A DNA stretch of 47,055 bases from Eisenbergiella porci (GCF_009696275.1 NZ_VUMI01000044.1:1-47055), one strand, 5' to 3'. Positions 1-8,369 are shown, counted from the stretch's first letter. A program made the numbers and translations. Notes: a model not told the origin generated them from the sequence alone.

Positions 1-139
1 GACTGACAGTCATTTTGGTATTGACTACTAACATCTGGAAAATGATAAAAATCCAATTGTGCAAAATTTTCAAGGTACTATATGGTAGGTCAGAGAGTTT
101 TTACAAACTCTTTTGACCCCAACATCTGGAGATTATTTA
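1..139 (+). other. Window edge and csm5 leader
   Basis: A reading frame open from the window edge ends at TAA 29-31 with residues TDSHFGIDY and may be the tail of an upstream CRISPR gene cut by the window. The motif AACATCTGGA occurs at 31-40 and again at 121-130, each time just ahead of an ATG (42 and 140); only the second leads into a long gene. The first opens a 24-codon ORF (42-116). An imperfect hairpin (89-117) sits between them. No CRISPR repeat is recognised. Confidence 0.3.
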
Positions 140-910
140 ATGAATGACACTAAAAAATATAAGTTCACCCTGAATCCTCTCTCGACAATAATCTTATCAC
201 CGAGAGAGCAAAGCTGTTTTTTATGCAATAATAAAGAAATGAAAAAAATAAAAGGACAGGACGGCCGGTTTTCCTATACAGACAGCATTAAATTCGTTTA
301 TCCTTTTTATCAGTATGGGATGTATGAAGAATATGAACCGTCAAATGCACAATACTATATACCTGGTTCCTCAATCAAGGGGGCGGTAGGTTCATCGCTG
401 ATTTCATTTGATGATATAAGGGTGGATGGACAAAACATATTGCTAAGAAATCTGTATAAATTACAGAATATCCGAACGGATTCAGCAGAGGAAAAACCTA
501 AATTAGGAATTTTTTTCCCAAAAGTGGCAATAGAAACTCTTGATTCAGGTACGGAATTAAACGGTGAGCTGTTTACTGGAGAAAATCCGGTAGCTGTGCT
601 GCAGGATGCGCAGCAGAGAAGTACAGATAAATTAAAGCAGCTCTTAAAACAAATAAACGCTATTTTGTTGAAATACGAAGGAGAATCCCGGGAGATAAAA
701 GAGAAGGATATTCTGTGCTTGATGAAATCAAAGTTAGAAACATTGTTACGTGAGATTTCATCAACCGACCAGAACCGATACCTCATTATTCTTGGTGGGT
801 ATAAGGGCCTTAACTTATCCGGCGTATTCCCCCACGAAGCCGCCGGCGCAATATACATCGACACAGAAAACAAACTCCCCCACGGCCTTGCCTGGATAAG
901 ATTGGAATAA
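140..910 (+). CDS. Type III CRISPR RAMP protein, Csm5-like
   Basis: Probable RAMP-superfamily subunit of a type III (Csm) effector complex, binding crRNA in the cytoplasm. The motif YYIPGSSIKGAV (about residues 79-90) is the classic RAMP signature, and the C-terminus (LPHGLAWIRLE) resembles the Csm5 ending. At 256 aa it is shorter than usual Csm5 proteins (about 340-400 aa), so part of the middle may be missing. ATG 140 is chosen because GGAG lies 9 nt upstream; a TTG at 113 is also in frame. Codon use shifts from AT-rich to C-rich at about 785, suggesting mosaic origin. Cas6 follows after 3 nt. Assignment to Csm5 rather than another RAMP is inference. Confidence 0.65.
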   Translation: MNDTKKYKFTLNPLSTIILSPREQSCFLCNNKEMKKIKGQDGRFSYTDSIKFVYPFYQYGMYEEYEPSNAQYYIPGSSIKGAVGSSLISFDDIRVDGQNILLRNLYKLQNIRTDSAEEKPKLGIFFPKVAIETLDSGTELNGELFTGENPVAVLQDAQQRSTDKLKQLLKQINAILLKYEGESREIKEKDILCLMKSKLETLLREISSTDQNRYLIILGGYKGLNLSGVFPHEAAGAIYIDTENKLPHGLAWIRLE

Positions 911-913
911 CCC

Positions 914-1798
914 ATGATAAACAACGAACCCGTCCACTTCTCCCTGAAATACCTTCCGCTCCTGATACGCCTGCGCTGCTGTGAGCCGGCCCGGCTTCCC
1001 GGTTATCTGGGCTCCACCCTCCATGGAATTCTGGGATGGGCCCTGCTCAATCACAAGGAAGCAAACAGATATATATACGAGAACAGGAAAATGGCTGAAG
1101 GCGGTTATGATATCCCCAATCCTTACATCATCAACCCGCCCGGGTACAGGGAGCAGTATAATAAAGGCGATGAACTCAGATTTCAGGTGATACTTCTTGG
1201 CGATGCCCTCCGGTATGCGGAGCAGCTAATCAATGCCCTCATAACTGCCGGGAGCTTTACCATAGGGGCGGAGCGCAAGAGATTCCAGCTGGAAGAAATC
1301 ATGCAGTATGATCAGCTTCAGTCAATCTGGAAGCCCGGCCTTTATGCCCCCGAGGCCATAAAAGCGGAAGTCCTCTCAGAACACAGAACCGAAGGCTGCA
1401 CCAACTGCTCCATACAGCTGCTGACCCCGCTTCGCATCCGGAGAAGCGGCAGCCTGCTGACCGAACTCGATTTTATAACCATCTTCCGGAGCATAAGCAG
1501 AAGGATAACAGAGCTTACCGCGCGTTACGGCGGCTATGTAAACGAGCAGGAAATTGCCTGGCTCATGGAAGCGGCGCAGCATATCCAAAAAACATCCTCA
1601 GGGCTTTATGTAAAAAATATGGAGCGCTATTCCACCAGAAGAGATAAAAAAATGGATTTAAGCGGCCTGCTGGGCGCCATGACCTTTCAGGGAGAGCTGG
1701 CTCCCTTTACACCCTGGCTGAATGCGGCGTGTATCCTTCATCTGGGAAGAAATACAACCTTAGGCTGCGGTAAAATAGACGCAGTAATAATGAACTGA
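914..1798 (+). CDS. cas6: CRISPR pre-crRNA endoribonuclease Cas6
   Basis: Cas6-family ribonuclease that would process CRISPR precursor RNA into guide RNAs. The N-terminal motif GSTLHGILGWAL (about residues 33-44), an FTIGAERKRF segment near 115, and the C-terminal glycine-rich end LHLGRNTTLGCGKIDA match the Cas6 RAMP family. Its 294 aa is a usual length. It starts 3 nt after the Csm5-like gene and is followed by a strong terminator, so it is the last gene of the operon. No repeat array is present in the window to act on. Codons are much more C/G-rich than in the first two thirds of the preceding gene. Confidence 0.85.
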   Translation: MINNEPVHFSLKYLPLLIRLRCCEPARLPGYLGSTLHGILGWALLNHKEANRYIYENRKMAEGGYDIPNPYIINPPGYREQYNKGDELRFQVILLGDALRYAEQLINALITAGSFTIGAERKRFQLEEIMQYDQLQSIWKPGLYAPEAIKAEVLSEHRTEGCTNCSIQLLTPLRIRRSGSLLTELDFITIFRSISRRITELTARYGGYVNEQEIAWLMEAAQHIQKTSSGLYVKNMERYSTRRDKKMDLSGLLGAMTFQGELAPFTPWLNAACILHLGRNTTLGCGKIDAVIMN

Positions 1799-1799
1799 T

Positions 1800-1838
1800 A
1801 AAAAGCTGCCCTGTTGTTTTGTTCAGGGCAGCTTTTTT
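1800..1838 (+). terminator. Terminator after cas6
   Basis: Perfect 14-bp stem (1800-1813 with 1824-1837, counting the terminal A/T pairs), 10-nt loop, and a run of six T at 1833-1838. Ends the CRISPR operon. Confidence 0.9.
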
Positions 1839-1972
1839 GCCGCCGCAGTATCTGGCTGCCGCCGTTGCGCCAGGCTGTGGCGCTGCACTGCCTGCTATCT
1901 GCTCTGGCATAAGCCATGACCCAATTTCAGAAAAAAATCCCCTCTAATTTCCCCAACTTTTGCAAAAACCAT

Positions 1973-2001
1973 TTGACAAATCCTGGATCCCCCATTATAA
2001 T
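1973..2001 (+). promoter_or_regulatory. Consensus sigma-A promoter of metY
   Basis: TTGACA at 1973-1978, a 17-bp spacer and TATAAT at 1996-2001: a perfect vegetative promoter. Because it lies inside the upstream extension of the metY frame, it rules out starts before about 2008. The leader contains AATAGGAATT (about 2022-2031), reminiscent of a CymR half-site in Firmicute sulfur genes; a SAM riboswitch is not seen. Regulation by CymR is only a suggestion. Confidence 0.85.
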
Positions 2002-2079
2002 CAACAAAAACATACTAATCCAATAGGAATTGTAAACATACTATGTACAGACTGCCGTCGGGCAGGAAGGAGAGGCGAG

Positions 2080-3384
2080 ATGAAAGACAGGACAGAGAGA
2101 GCATACAGATTTGAGACATTGCAGCTTCACGTAGGGCAGGAGCAGGCGGACCCGGCGACGGACGCGCGGGCGGTGCCGATTTACCAGACATCCTCATACG
2201 TGTTCCATGACTGCGAAGACGCAGCGGCGAGATTCGCGCTTTCGGCAGGGGGCAATATATACGGAAGGCTGACGAACCCTACGGAAGAGGTTTTCGAGAA
2301 AAGAATGGCCGCACTGGAAGGCGGAAGCGCAGCTCTGGCCGTGGCCTCCGGCGCCGCAGCGATTGCCTATACCTTCCAGAATCTGGCCCATCAGGGCGAT
2401 CACATTGTCGCGGCGAAAAACATATACGGCGGGACCTATAATTTCCTTGCCCACACCTTCCCCGATTCCGGAGTCACTACGACCTTCGTGGATCCCTTCA
2501 ATTTCAAAGAACTGGAAGGCGCCATTCAGGAAAATACAAAGGCTGTCTTTGTAGAAACTCTTGGAAATCCCAATTCCGATGTGGTGGATTTGGAAGCGAT
2601 TGCAGCAATTGCCCATGCCCACGGCATCGTGCTGGCAGTGGATAATACCTTTGCCACGCCCTATCTGGTGCGGCCCATGGAATACGGCGCGGATATTGTG
2701 GTACATTCCGCCACCAAATTCATCGGCGGCCACGGTACGGCAATCGGCGGCGTGATTGTGGAAAGCGGCCGTTTTGACTGGGAGGCGAGCGGAAAATATC
2801 CTTCCTTAACGCAGCCGAATGAAAGCTACCACGGCGTAAGCTTTACCAAAGCTGCAGGCCCCGCGGCATTTGTTACGAAAATCAGGGCTACCCTGCTGCG
2901 TGATACAGGAGCTACGCTGTCCCCCTTTCATGCATTTTTGTTCCTTCAGGGGCTGGAAACCCTGTCTCTGCGCGTGGAACGCCATGTTTCAAATGCGCTG
3001 AAAACCGCAGCCTGGCTGGCGGCCCATCCCCAGGTGGAAAAGGTCCATCACCCTTCCGTTACCACGGATGAGGTCCAGAAGGCGCTGTACGCCAAATATT
3101 TTCCCCATGGAGGCGGATCTGTTTTTACTTTTGAGATCAGAGGCGGAGCGGAAACCGCGAAAAAATTTATTGATAATCTTCAGCTTTTCTCTTTACTTGC
3201 CAACGTGGCGGATGTAAAATCTTTGGTAATCCACCCGGCCTCCACCACCCATGGACAGCTGAATGCAGAGGAGCTGGAGGAACAGGGCATCCGCCCCAAT
3301 ACTATCCGGCTTTCCATTGGAACGGAGCATATTGATGATATCATTCAGGATCTGGAGGAGGCATTCCGGGCAGTGGCGGAATAA
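2080..3384 (+). CDS. metY: O-acetylhomoserine sulfhydrylase (MetY)
   Basis: PLP enzyme of the Cys/Met metabolism family, expected to make homocysteine from O-acetylhomoserine and sulfide in methionine synthesis. The motif HSATKFIGGHGT holds the PLP lysine (K213); upstream are NIYGRLTNPT (59-68) and ETLGNPN (159-165), typical of the family. The length of 434 aa is normal for the MetY/CysD-type enzyme. ATG 2080 is chosen because GGAAGGAGAGG lies just upstream and the promoter lies inside the longer frame. The gene appears to have its own promoter; no clear terminator follows before the HD-domain gene 114 nt downstream. Confidence 0.9.
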   Translation: MKDRTERAYRFETLQLHVGQEQADPATDARAVPIYQTSSYVFHDCEDAAARFALSAGGNIYGRLTNPTEEVFEKRMAALEGGSAALAVASGAAAIAYTFQNLAHQGDHIVAAKNIYGGTYNFLAHTFPDSGVTTTFVDPFNFKELEGAIQENTKAVFVETLGNPNSDVVDLEAIAAIAHAHGIVLAVDNTFATPYLVRPMEYGADIVVHSATKFIGGHGTAIGGVIVESGRFDWEASGKYPSLTQPNESYHGVSFTKAAGPAAFVTKIRATLLRDTGATLSPFHAFLFLQGLETLSLRVERHVSNALKTAAWLAAHPQVEKVHHPSVTTDEVQKALYAKYFPHGGGSVFTFEIRGGAETAKKFIDNLQLFSLLANVADVKSLVIHPASTTHGQLNAEELEEQGIRPNTIRLSIGTEHIDDIIQDLEEAFRAVAE

Positions 3385-3497
3385 GCGCGCGGCGGCTATA
3401 TAAGCAGCTATATAATATGGGAGCTGTGAAATAAGCGCCGGCGGGCCGATTATACTCCAGGCAGAATTTTGCCGGAAAAAGCGAAGGAGATGACAGC

Positions 3498-4055
3498 ATG
3501 GGAAAAATACCAACAAGGGAAGAAGCCTGGGAGCTTCTGACCAGATACAACCAGGACGAATTCCATCTGAAGCATGCGCAGACCGTGGAAGGTGTTATGA
3601 GATACTTTGCACAGAAGCTGGGCTATGAAGATGAGGTGGATTTCTGGGGAATCGTGGGTCTGCTCCACGATCTGGATTTTGAACAGTATCCGGAAGAGCA
3701 CTGCATAAAATCCCAGGAAATCATGAGGGCTGAGGGGCTGGATGAAGCCCTGATTCATGCAACGGCGAGCCATGGCTATGGCCTGACCGTAGACGTAAAG
3801 CCGGAAAAGGAAATGGAAAAGGTGCTTTTTGCGGTAGATGAGCTAACTGGCCTGATCGGCGCTGCCGCGCTGATGCGTCCTTCCAGAAGTGTACAGGATC
3901 TGGAACTGAAGTCCGTGAAAAAGAAGTTCAAGACAAAAAGCTTTGCTGCGGGCTGCTCCCGGGAAGTGATTGAGCAGGGCGCAGAAATGCTGGGCTGGAG
4001 CCTGGATGATCTGATTACGGACACCATACTGGCCATGAGGATCTTTGAAGAATAA
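3498..4055 (+). CDS. HD-domain phosphohydrolase
   Basis: Predicted metal-dependent phosphohydrolase of 185 aa. Metal ligands are visible in order: H26 (in HLKHAQ), the H57-D58 pair (LLHDLDF), H92 (ASHGY) and D114 (AVDEL). The substrate is unknown; small stand-alone HD proteins of this kind are common in Clostridia. An AAGGAGATGA ribosome site precedes ATG 3498. It lies downstream of metY in the same direction with no clear terminator between them, so read-through expression is possible, but a functional link to methionine synthesis is not supported by the sequence alone. Confidence 0.8.
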   Translation: MGKIPTREEAWELLTRYNQDEFHLKHAQTVEGVMRYFAQKLGYEDEVDFWGIVGLLHDLDFEQYPEEHCIKSQEIMRAEGLDEALIHATASHGYGLTVDVKPEKEMEKVLFAVDELTGLIGAAALMRPSRSVQDLELKSVKKKFKTKSFAAGCSREVIEQGAEMLGWSLDDLITDTILAMRIFEE

Positions 4056-4066
4056 AGAGAAAAAAG

Positions 4067-4106
4067 GGCGGTACGGATACGGTAAAAGGTATCTGTACCG
4101 CCTTTA
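4067..4106 (+). terminator. Terminator after HD-domain gene
   Basis: A 14-bp near-perfect stem (4067-4080 with 4089-4102) and an 8-nt loop, followed by only a short T tract. A micro-ORF MKKTG (4123-4140) with a strong AAGGAGG site follows; it looks like a leftover gene start. Confidence 0.75.
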
Positions 4107-4144
4107 TGCATAAGGAGGAGGCATGAAGAAGACTGGTTAAAAGG

Positions 4145-4170
4145 AGAAAACCCTTCCTGTTTCAGGAAGG
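4145..4170 (-). terminator. Terminator overlapping the stop of the 4162-5424 gene
   Basis: On the minus strand CCTTCCTG, AAA, CAGGAAGG forms an 8-bp hairpin followed by GTTTTCTCC. The stop codon TGA (4162-4164) lies inside the hairpin. Confidence 0.7.
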
Positions 4171-5424
4171 CTCCGCGATTCTGGAAACTCCCACATAGAT
4201 ACGGGAAATTTCGTACCAGGTGGGAAAATCCACCACACCGGTCCGGGGCAGCCCGAATACCCGCTGGAAAACCCTCACCGCCTCTGCGGTCTGCTGGCCG
4301 AATATGCCGTCCGGGGTTAAATAGGGAATGGCAGGATAGTTCTGCCGGATGCGGTTGAGCTGCTCCTGCATCTGGAGCACCTTGGCTCCGGAGGAGCCTA
4401 TGGTCAAATCGTAGCCGGGCCAGGAGGAAGGGACGCCGCTGATGGCAGCAGCGGCGTTGATATACATGTCGCTGCCGTAATAGTAATGGATGATATCAAT
4501 GGCATCATAGCCTTCCTCTCCCAGATACATGGAGCCCCACTGGCTCAAGCCCCGGCAGTTCACCCTGCGGCCGTCGCAGTAGCTGGTAAGTATCGGCTGT
4601 CTCACGCCGGGGCGGGAGAGATAATTGGAAAAAATAGTATCTACCAGAAAGCTGATATTTTCAAAGATATTTCTGCCGTAGACCCATTTCTGGTCAAAGG
4701 CTGTGGAAGAGGTAATGGTAAAATTGTAGCCCTGGTTCCGGTACCATTCCGTATAGACACGGTTCAGGGTAAAGGACATAATTGCCAGTATGTTTGCATA
4801 AATGGTGGATTCCGGCCAGGTCGCATAAATCTCGGAGGAAGCCACATTTTTAATGTAATCCGTATAGCGGACATAGTAATTCGGGGCGGTGGAATCGGAG
4901 GGGACGCCGTCATGCACAATGACAAATTCAGGGATGACGACCCGGCTTAAAACGATTTCGCCTGTTTCATCCACAGGCTTTATTTCAGCCTCCGGAATTT
5001 TGGGAGGAAAATCACCAAAAAGGGTGTGGGCGGGTATTACAATGTCTTCTTCCCTTCCGGGCCGTTCCTCCGGAATCAGGGCAATCGGCTGAAAAGCGGT
5101 AACGTCGGCCAGGATTTGTGTGCCGGAAACGAGTACAGGCTCAAAGCCGGGTGCCTCAACGGATATGTTGTATTGGGAATAAGGCTGCTGGTCGGTAGGC
5201 GTCAGGCTGTATTCTACCGGGGGCGCGGGAAGCTCCACCGTATCGGTCTGGCCGGATTCATCAGTGGTCAGGGTTTCTACGACGGAATCCGGATCTCCTG
5301 TCAGAGAGATGGTAACGGAAGCGCCTTTTATCGGAAGCGGGCCAAGGCTGGAGGTGAGACTGATTTTCAGCCCACCTGCATAGGGACTGTCGATGGTCTG
5401 GGCGGCATGCAGTTTGTTTGCCAT
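4162..5424 (-). CDS. SpoIID-like and peptidoglycan-binding domain protein
   Basis: Likely cell-wall or spore-coat associated protein. The N-terminal half has repeated beta-rich carboxypeptidase-regulatory-like segments (about residues 15-110). The middle contains CRGLSQWGSMYLGEEGY followed by IIHYYYGSDM, close to the SpoIID/LytB ending where GMSQWGA precedes an aromatic-rich strand. The C-terminal about 75 residues are a peptidoglycan-binding type 1 repeat (GSSGAKVLQMQEQLN, GIFGQQTAEAVRVFQ). No signal peptide is evident, unlike SpoIID itself. ATG 5424 is preferred because GAGG lies upstream; an ATG at 5442 lacks a ribosome site. Upstream on the minus strand CATATAATA resembles a sporulation sigma-K -10 box (inference). 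Confidence 0.75.
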   Translation of the reverse strand: MANKLHAAQTIDSPYAGGLKISLTSSLGPLPIKGASVTISLTGDPDSVVETLTTDESGQTDTVELPAPPVEYSLTPTDQQPYSQYNISVEAPGFEPVLVSGTQILADVTAFQPIALIPEERPGREEDIVIPAHTLFGDFPPKIPEAEIKPVDETGEIVLSRVVIPEFVIVHDGVPSDSTAPNYYVRYTDYIKNVASSEIYATWPESTIYANILAIMSFTLNRVYTEWYRNQGYNFTITSSTAFDQKWVYGRNIFENISFLVDTIFSNYLSRPGVRQPILTSYCDGRRVNCRGLSQWGSMYLGEEGYDAIDIIHYYYGSDMYINAAAAISGVPSSWPGYDLTIGSSGAKVLQMQEQLNRIRQNYPAIPYLTPDGIFGQQTAEAVRVFQRVFGLPRTGVVDFPTWYEISRIYVGVSRIAEPS

Positions 5425-5577
5425 ATGTTGCGATAACCTCATATTTATTGCTTACAGTTATTATATGCGCTTACGGAAGGAAGTTTCCGCCGAAAGATGT
5501 AAAGGGCTTTGAAAACGGAAAGAGGAAAGAACCGTCGGCAGAAGGTAGATTTTCGTCTGAAAATATGAAACGTCAGC

Positions 5578-5611
5578 ATAAAAAAGGAAGCAGCCGCCAA
5601 GACTGCTTCCT
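5578..5611 (-). terminator. Terminator of the gntR-ABC operon
   Basis: GGAAGCAG (5586-5593) pairs with CTGCTTCC (5603-5610); on the minus strand the stem is followed by six T. Confidence 0.85.
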
Positions 5612-5633
5612 CTGTAGATACTGTTTGAAATCC

Positions 5634-6479
5634 TTAATCCAGGTTCAGCTGCTTTTTCATAAGGTATTCGGAAAGAACATAGCAGGCGGCGCCCGTGACT
5701 ACGGAGGCTATAAATGAAAGTATAAAGGTATTGCGCATAAAACTTCCCATGAAGTCCGGGATTCCGGGGCCGATGGAAACGGAATGGTTCGTAATGACTA
5801 TTTTAGTCAGATAGGGCGTCATGGCAAAGGAGGTCACCGTCTGGATTAAAATGGTAACGCCAATGTAACACAGGACGGAGCCCATCACCTTATGCTTTGA
5901 AAACATCTGGCCCAGGGATATGGAACCATAAATAACCAAAGCGCTGCTCATTGATGAAACAAGAAAATAAAAAAAGTTAAATACGATAAACGCCGGCAGC
6001 GACATCCCGAACAGCGCGTCGGAATATTCAGCGGCATATTTCATAAAGAAAGAAAAGGACAGATTCATATCCTCCAATACCATAACCGGCAGGGCAAAAA
6101 TGAGTATCATGAAAATTGCCCAGAGCACCAGCAGAGTAACTACGAACAGCCACACAGTGCTTACTAAAAGCTTGGAAACCAGCAGCTGCCTGGGGGTTAC
6201 AGGCAGTGTATGCATAAGATAGCCTTCATCGGTATACAGATTCCTGTAAAAACGGACCGCTACATAAAGCGTGATGACAAAGCTGATACAGGTGATGGTC
6301 ATTACATAGAACATCATCAATACAAAAGCGCCTACATTCAGATCATCTGCATTGGCGGGAGGGCCCATCCTGGTAAAACAGATGACGGCCGTAAGGGTCA
6401 TCAGTATGACAATGGCACAGCATAAAGCGGGGATGCGCCAGGTTTCCTTCCATTCATGTTTCATTAATTTCGTCAGCAT
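5634..6479 (-). CDS. ABC transporter permease (ABC-2 type)
   Basis: Integral membrane subunit of an ABC exporter, 281 aa with about six hydrophobic segments: roughly residues 18-38, 52-75, 105-135, 160-180, 200-220 and 250-272. The N-terminus (LMKHEWKETWRIPAL) is typical of ABC-2 permeases paired with YtrB-like ATPases. Its start overlaps the ATPase stop by 7 nt, so the two are translationally coupled. The cargo is unknown; related ytr operons respond to cell-wall-active compounds, which is family knowledge and not shown here. Confidence 0.85.
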   Translation of the reverse strand: MLTKLMKHEWKETWRIPALCCAIVILMTLTAVICFTRMGPPANADDLNVGAFVLMMFYVMTITCISFVITLYVAVRFYRNLYTDEGYLMHTLPVTPRQLLVSKLLVSTVWLFVVTLLVLWAIFMILIFALPVMVLEDMNLSFSFFMKYAAEYSDALFGMSLPAFIVFNFFYFLVSSMSSALVIYGSISLGQMFSKHKVMGSVLCYIGVTILIQTVTSFAMTPYLTKIVITNHSVSIGPGIPDFMGSFMRNTFILSFIASVVTGAACYVLSEYLMKKQLNLD

Positions 6480-7171
6480 GCAAACACCTCCCTGAAATAA
6501 CTGTCCACGGATTTTCCATAGGTTTCCCGGATATTTTCCACGGAGGAGCAGAGCATAATCTGTCCGTTCCTGATTAAAATCACGTCGTCCAGCACGGCCT
6601 CGATATCGGATATAAGATGGGTGGAAAGCAGGATGGATGCATTTTCGTTATAGTTGCCGATGATTGTTTTCAGGATGAAATCACGGGCGGCAGGATCCAC
6701 ACCCGCTATCGGTTCATCCAGGATGTAAAGATCGGCTTCCCTGCTCATAACCAGCACCAGCTGAACCTTTTCCTTGGTGCCCTTGGAAAGGGTTTTCAGG
6801 CGTGAGTTCAGGTTGATCTGCAGGCTCTCCAGCATGGACATGGCTTTTTCCCTGTTGAAATTATCATAAAAGTCTTCAAAATATTCCACCAAATCTATTA
6901 CGGTCCGGCTGCTGGTAAGATAGGTGCGTTCCGGAAGATAGGAAACTTTTTTCTTGGTTTCCACGCCGGGAGCCTTTCCGTCAATCAGGATCTGGCCGGA
7001 GGAAGGGGTCAGAAGACCGTTGAGCAGTTTAATCAGCGTGGTCTTGCCGCTTCCGTTCGGACCGAGGAGGCCGATAATGCGTCCTCTGGGAATATTCAGA
7101 TTCAGGTTGTTCAGCGCCATAAAATGACCATAAGCCTTGGAAAGGCCGGAAATAGTCACAAGATCGTTCAT
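6473..7171 (-). CDS. ABC transporter ATP-binding protein
   Basis: Cytoplasmic ATPase of the adjacent exporter, 232 aa. Walker A is GPNGSGKT (37-44), the signature is LSKGTKEKVQL and Walker B is LYILDEPIAGVDP. The signature reads SKGTK rather than the canonical SGGQ, as is usual in this exporter class. The start overlaps the gntR stop by 4 nt (ATGA) and the stop overlaps the permease start, making a compact gntR-ATPase-permease operon of the YtrA type. Confidence 0.9.
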   Translation of the reverse strand: MNDLVTISGLSKAYGHFMALNNLNLNIPRGRIIGLLGPNGSGKTTLIKLLNGLLTPSSGQILIDGKAPGVETKKKVSYLPERTYLTSSRTVIDLVEYFEDFYDNFNREKAMSMLESLQINLNSRLKTLSKGTKEKVQLVLVMSREADLYILDEPIAGVDPAARDFILKTIIGNYNENASILLSTHLISDIEAVLDDVILIRNGQIMLCSSVENIRETYGKSVDSYFREVFAC

Positions 7172-7557
7172 GCGCGCTCCCTCCTTTGTTCGGCAGGCTC
7201 TTCAGCAACGGCTGAGAGCAGTGCCAGGATATCATTTTTTTCAAAACCCAGTTCTTTCATTTTCTCGATAAAGGATAATGCTTCTTCTTTTGCCAGCTGA
7301 GTCCGAATCTGTGTAATCATGTCTTTGTCCTCCGTTACGAATCTGCCGCTGGTACGTTTTGTTACAATCAGGCCGCTGCGCTCCAGCTCCGCAAAGGCCT
7401 TCTGCATCGTGTTGGGATTTACGCTGGCTTCAGCGGCCAGTTCCCTGACACTGGGAAGTTTATCACCCGGTCCATAGGTGCCGGAAACAATCTGCAGTTG
7501 GATGCGTTCCAGCAGCTGTGCATAGATGGGGCGGTCAGAATCCAGGTTCCATGCCAT
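7168..7557 (-). CDS. GntR-family regulator, YtrA subfamily
   Basis: Short GntR repressor of 129 aa: a winged helix at residues 10-75 (LPSVRELAAEASVNPNTMQKAF is the recognition region) and only a short helical tail, as in the YtrA subfamily. It heads an operon with an ABC ATPase and permease and probably represses its own promoter through the 20-bp palindrome at 7587-7606. AAAGGA precedes the ATG. The inducing signal is unknown. Confidence 0.9.
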   Translation of the reverse strand: MAWNLDSDRPIYAQLLERIQLQIVSGTYGPGDKLPSVRELAAEASVNPNTMQKAFAELERSGLIVTKRTSGRFVTEDKDMITQIRTQLAKEEALSFIEKMKELGFEKNDILALLSAVAEEPAEQRRERA

Positions 7558-7586
7558 ATCATCATTCCTTTCTTAATATGTATCTC

Positions 7587-7632
7587 TGTATTAATTTAAT
7601 AATACAATATAACAATAAATATAGAATGTCAA
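7587..7632 (-). promoter_or_regulatory. Promoter and palindromic operator of gntR-ABC operon
   Basis: Minus-strand -35 TTGACA (7632-7627), 17-bp spacer, -10 TATTGT (7609-7604). A perfect 7+7 inverted repeat TGTATTA-N6-TAATACA (7587-7606) overlaps the -10 and the expected start site, where a repressor would block polymerase. Assignment to the GntR protein is inference from position. Confidence 0.8.
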
Positions 7633-7641
7633 TAGAATTCC

Positions 7642-8208
7642 TTACTTTTTATAAAATATGGAAAGGGTATCGCTTTCCCTGCAAAAGGGTGCGCCGGCAA
7701 TATCCCCGAAGACACCGTGAACCTTAAAGCCTGCGTTTTCGGCCTCTCCGGCCAGACTTTCCACGGTAAAATAAGTGTTCCACAGGTAATAGGGAGTGAT
7801 CTCCTTACCGGAAACGACGGCTGTCAGATCCAGGGTTACATTTTCGGGATATTTATAATAACCCTGGAAGGCGGCATATTCGCCGGGACGCCAGAAGCCG
7901 CCGCTTTGGCAAAGCTCCCAGGTCTGCCGTTCCCGGAAATGACGGTAGGCGGCCATGGAAAATACATCCAGCACGAAGCAGCCGCCCGGCTTCAGATGCC
8001 GGTAAACCCTGGCCATGATATTTTTCCTGCCGTCAGCGGACAGCGCGCCATAATCGCAATAGATCATAACGGCAAAATCGAATGACTGCGGCAGCTCCAT
8101 CTCCAGATAATTCTGATATAGATAAGAAATATCCAGGCCCTGGCTCCGGGCGCCTGACGGTGTATAGACCGCTGGTTTTTTCAAGGCTTCGATAATTTTG
8201 TTGTTCAT
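7642..8208 (-). pseudogene. Class I methyltransferase with SAM-binding half deleted
   Basis: The C-terminal two thirds is a recognisable class I SAM-dependent methyltransferase: FDFAVMIYCDYGALS, a VYRHLKPGGCFVLDVFS strand and YYLWNTYFTVESL. Family members begin with a similar N-terminal tail, then about 75 residues carrying motif I (a GCG.G-type loop). Here the tail MNNKIIEALKKPAVYTPS joins directly to GARSQGLDISYLYQNYLEM, so motif I is absent and the frame is kept. At 188 aa it is probably inactive. A good ribosome site (AAGGAGC) remains. The deletion is inferred from family knowledge, without an alignment. Confidence 0.65.
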
Positions 8209-8235
8209 TTTACTGCTCCTTACATAAACAGAAAA

Positions 8236-8363
8236 AGCCGCAGATTTTACTCTGCGGCTAAGCCCTCAAAAGCTGAAGTGTTCTTCCCCAGCCATATCCA
8301 TGCTGCCGGTTATACAGCATCCGATACGCCGGACTCACATCACCTTTTTCCGTTATTATTTCT
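8236..8363 (-). ncRNA. Candidate structured small RNA or leader
   Basis: About 128 nt bounded by a strong minus-strand promoter (8398-8370) and a terminator (8259-8236: 9-bp perfect stem then TTTTTC). In between, the RNA can form TCCG/CGGA, ATGCTG/CAGCAT and GCTG-AAG/CTT-CAGC hairpins in series. It ends 28 nt before the methyltransferase start, so it is either an independent small RNA or an attenuated leader. It matches no RNA family I recognise. A 76-codon minus-strand frame also crosses this region, but with no family match. Confidence 0.45.
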
Positions 8364-8369
8364 GTTTTT

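Noticed and set aside
89-117. Possible CRISPR repeat near the window start
   Set aside because: A single imperfect hairpin with no second copy or spacer pattern; no array can be claimed.
2002-2079. SAM riboswitch before metY
   Set aside because: The leader is only about 70 nt and lacks the S-box core and a terminator.
8236-8363. Cobalamin riboswitch beside the CobD-like gene
   Set aside because: A GGTG..GAGTCC stretch is suggestive, but the B12-box and other core elements are not found, and the orientation places it downstream of the CobD-like gene.
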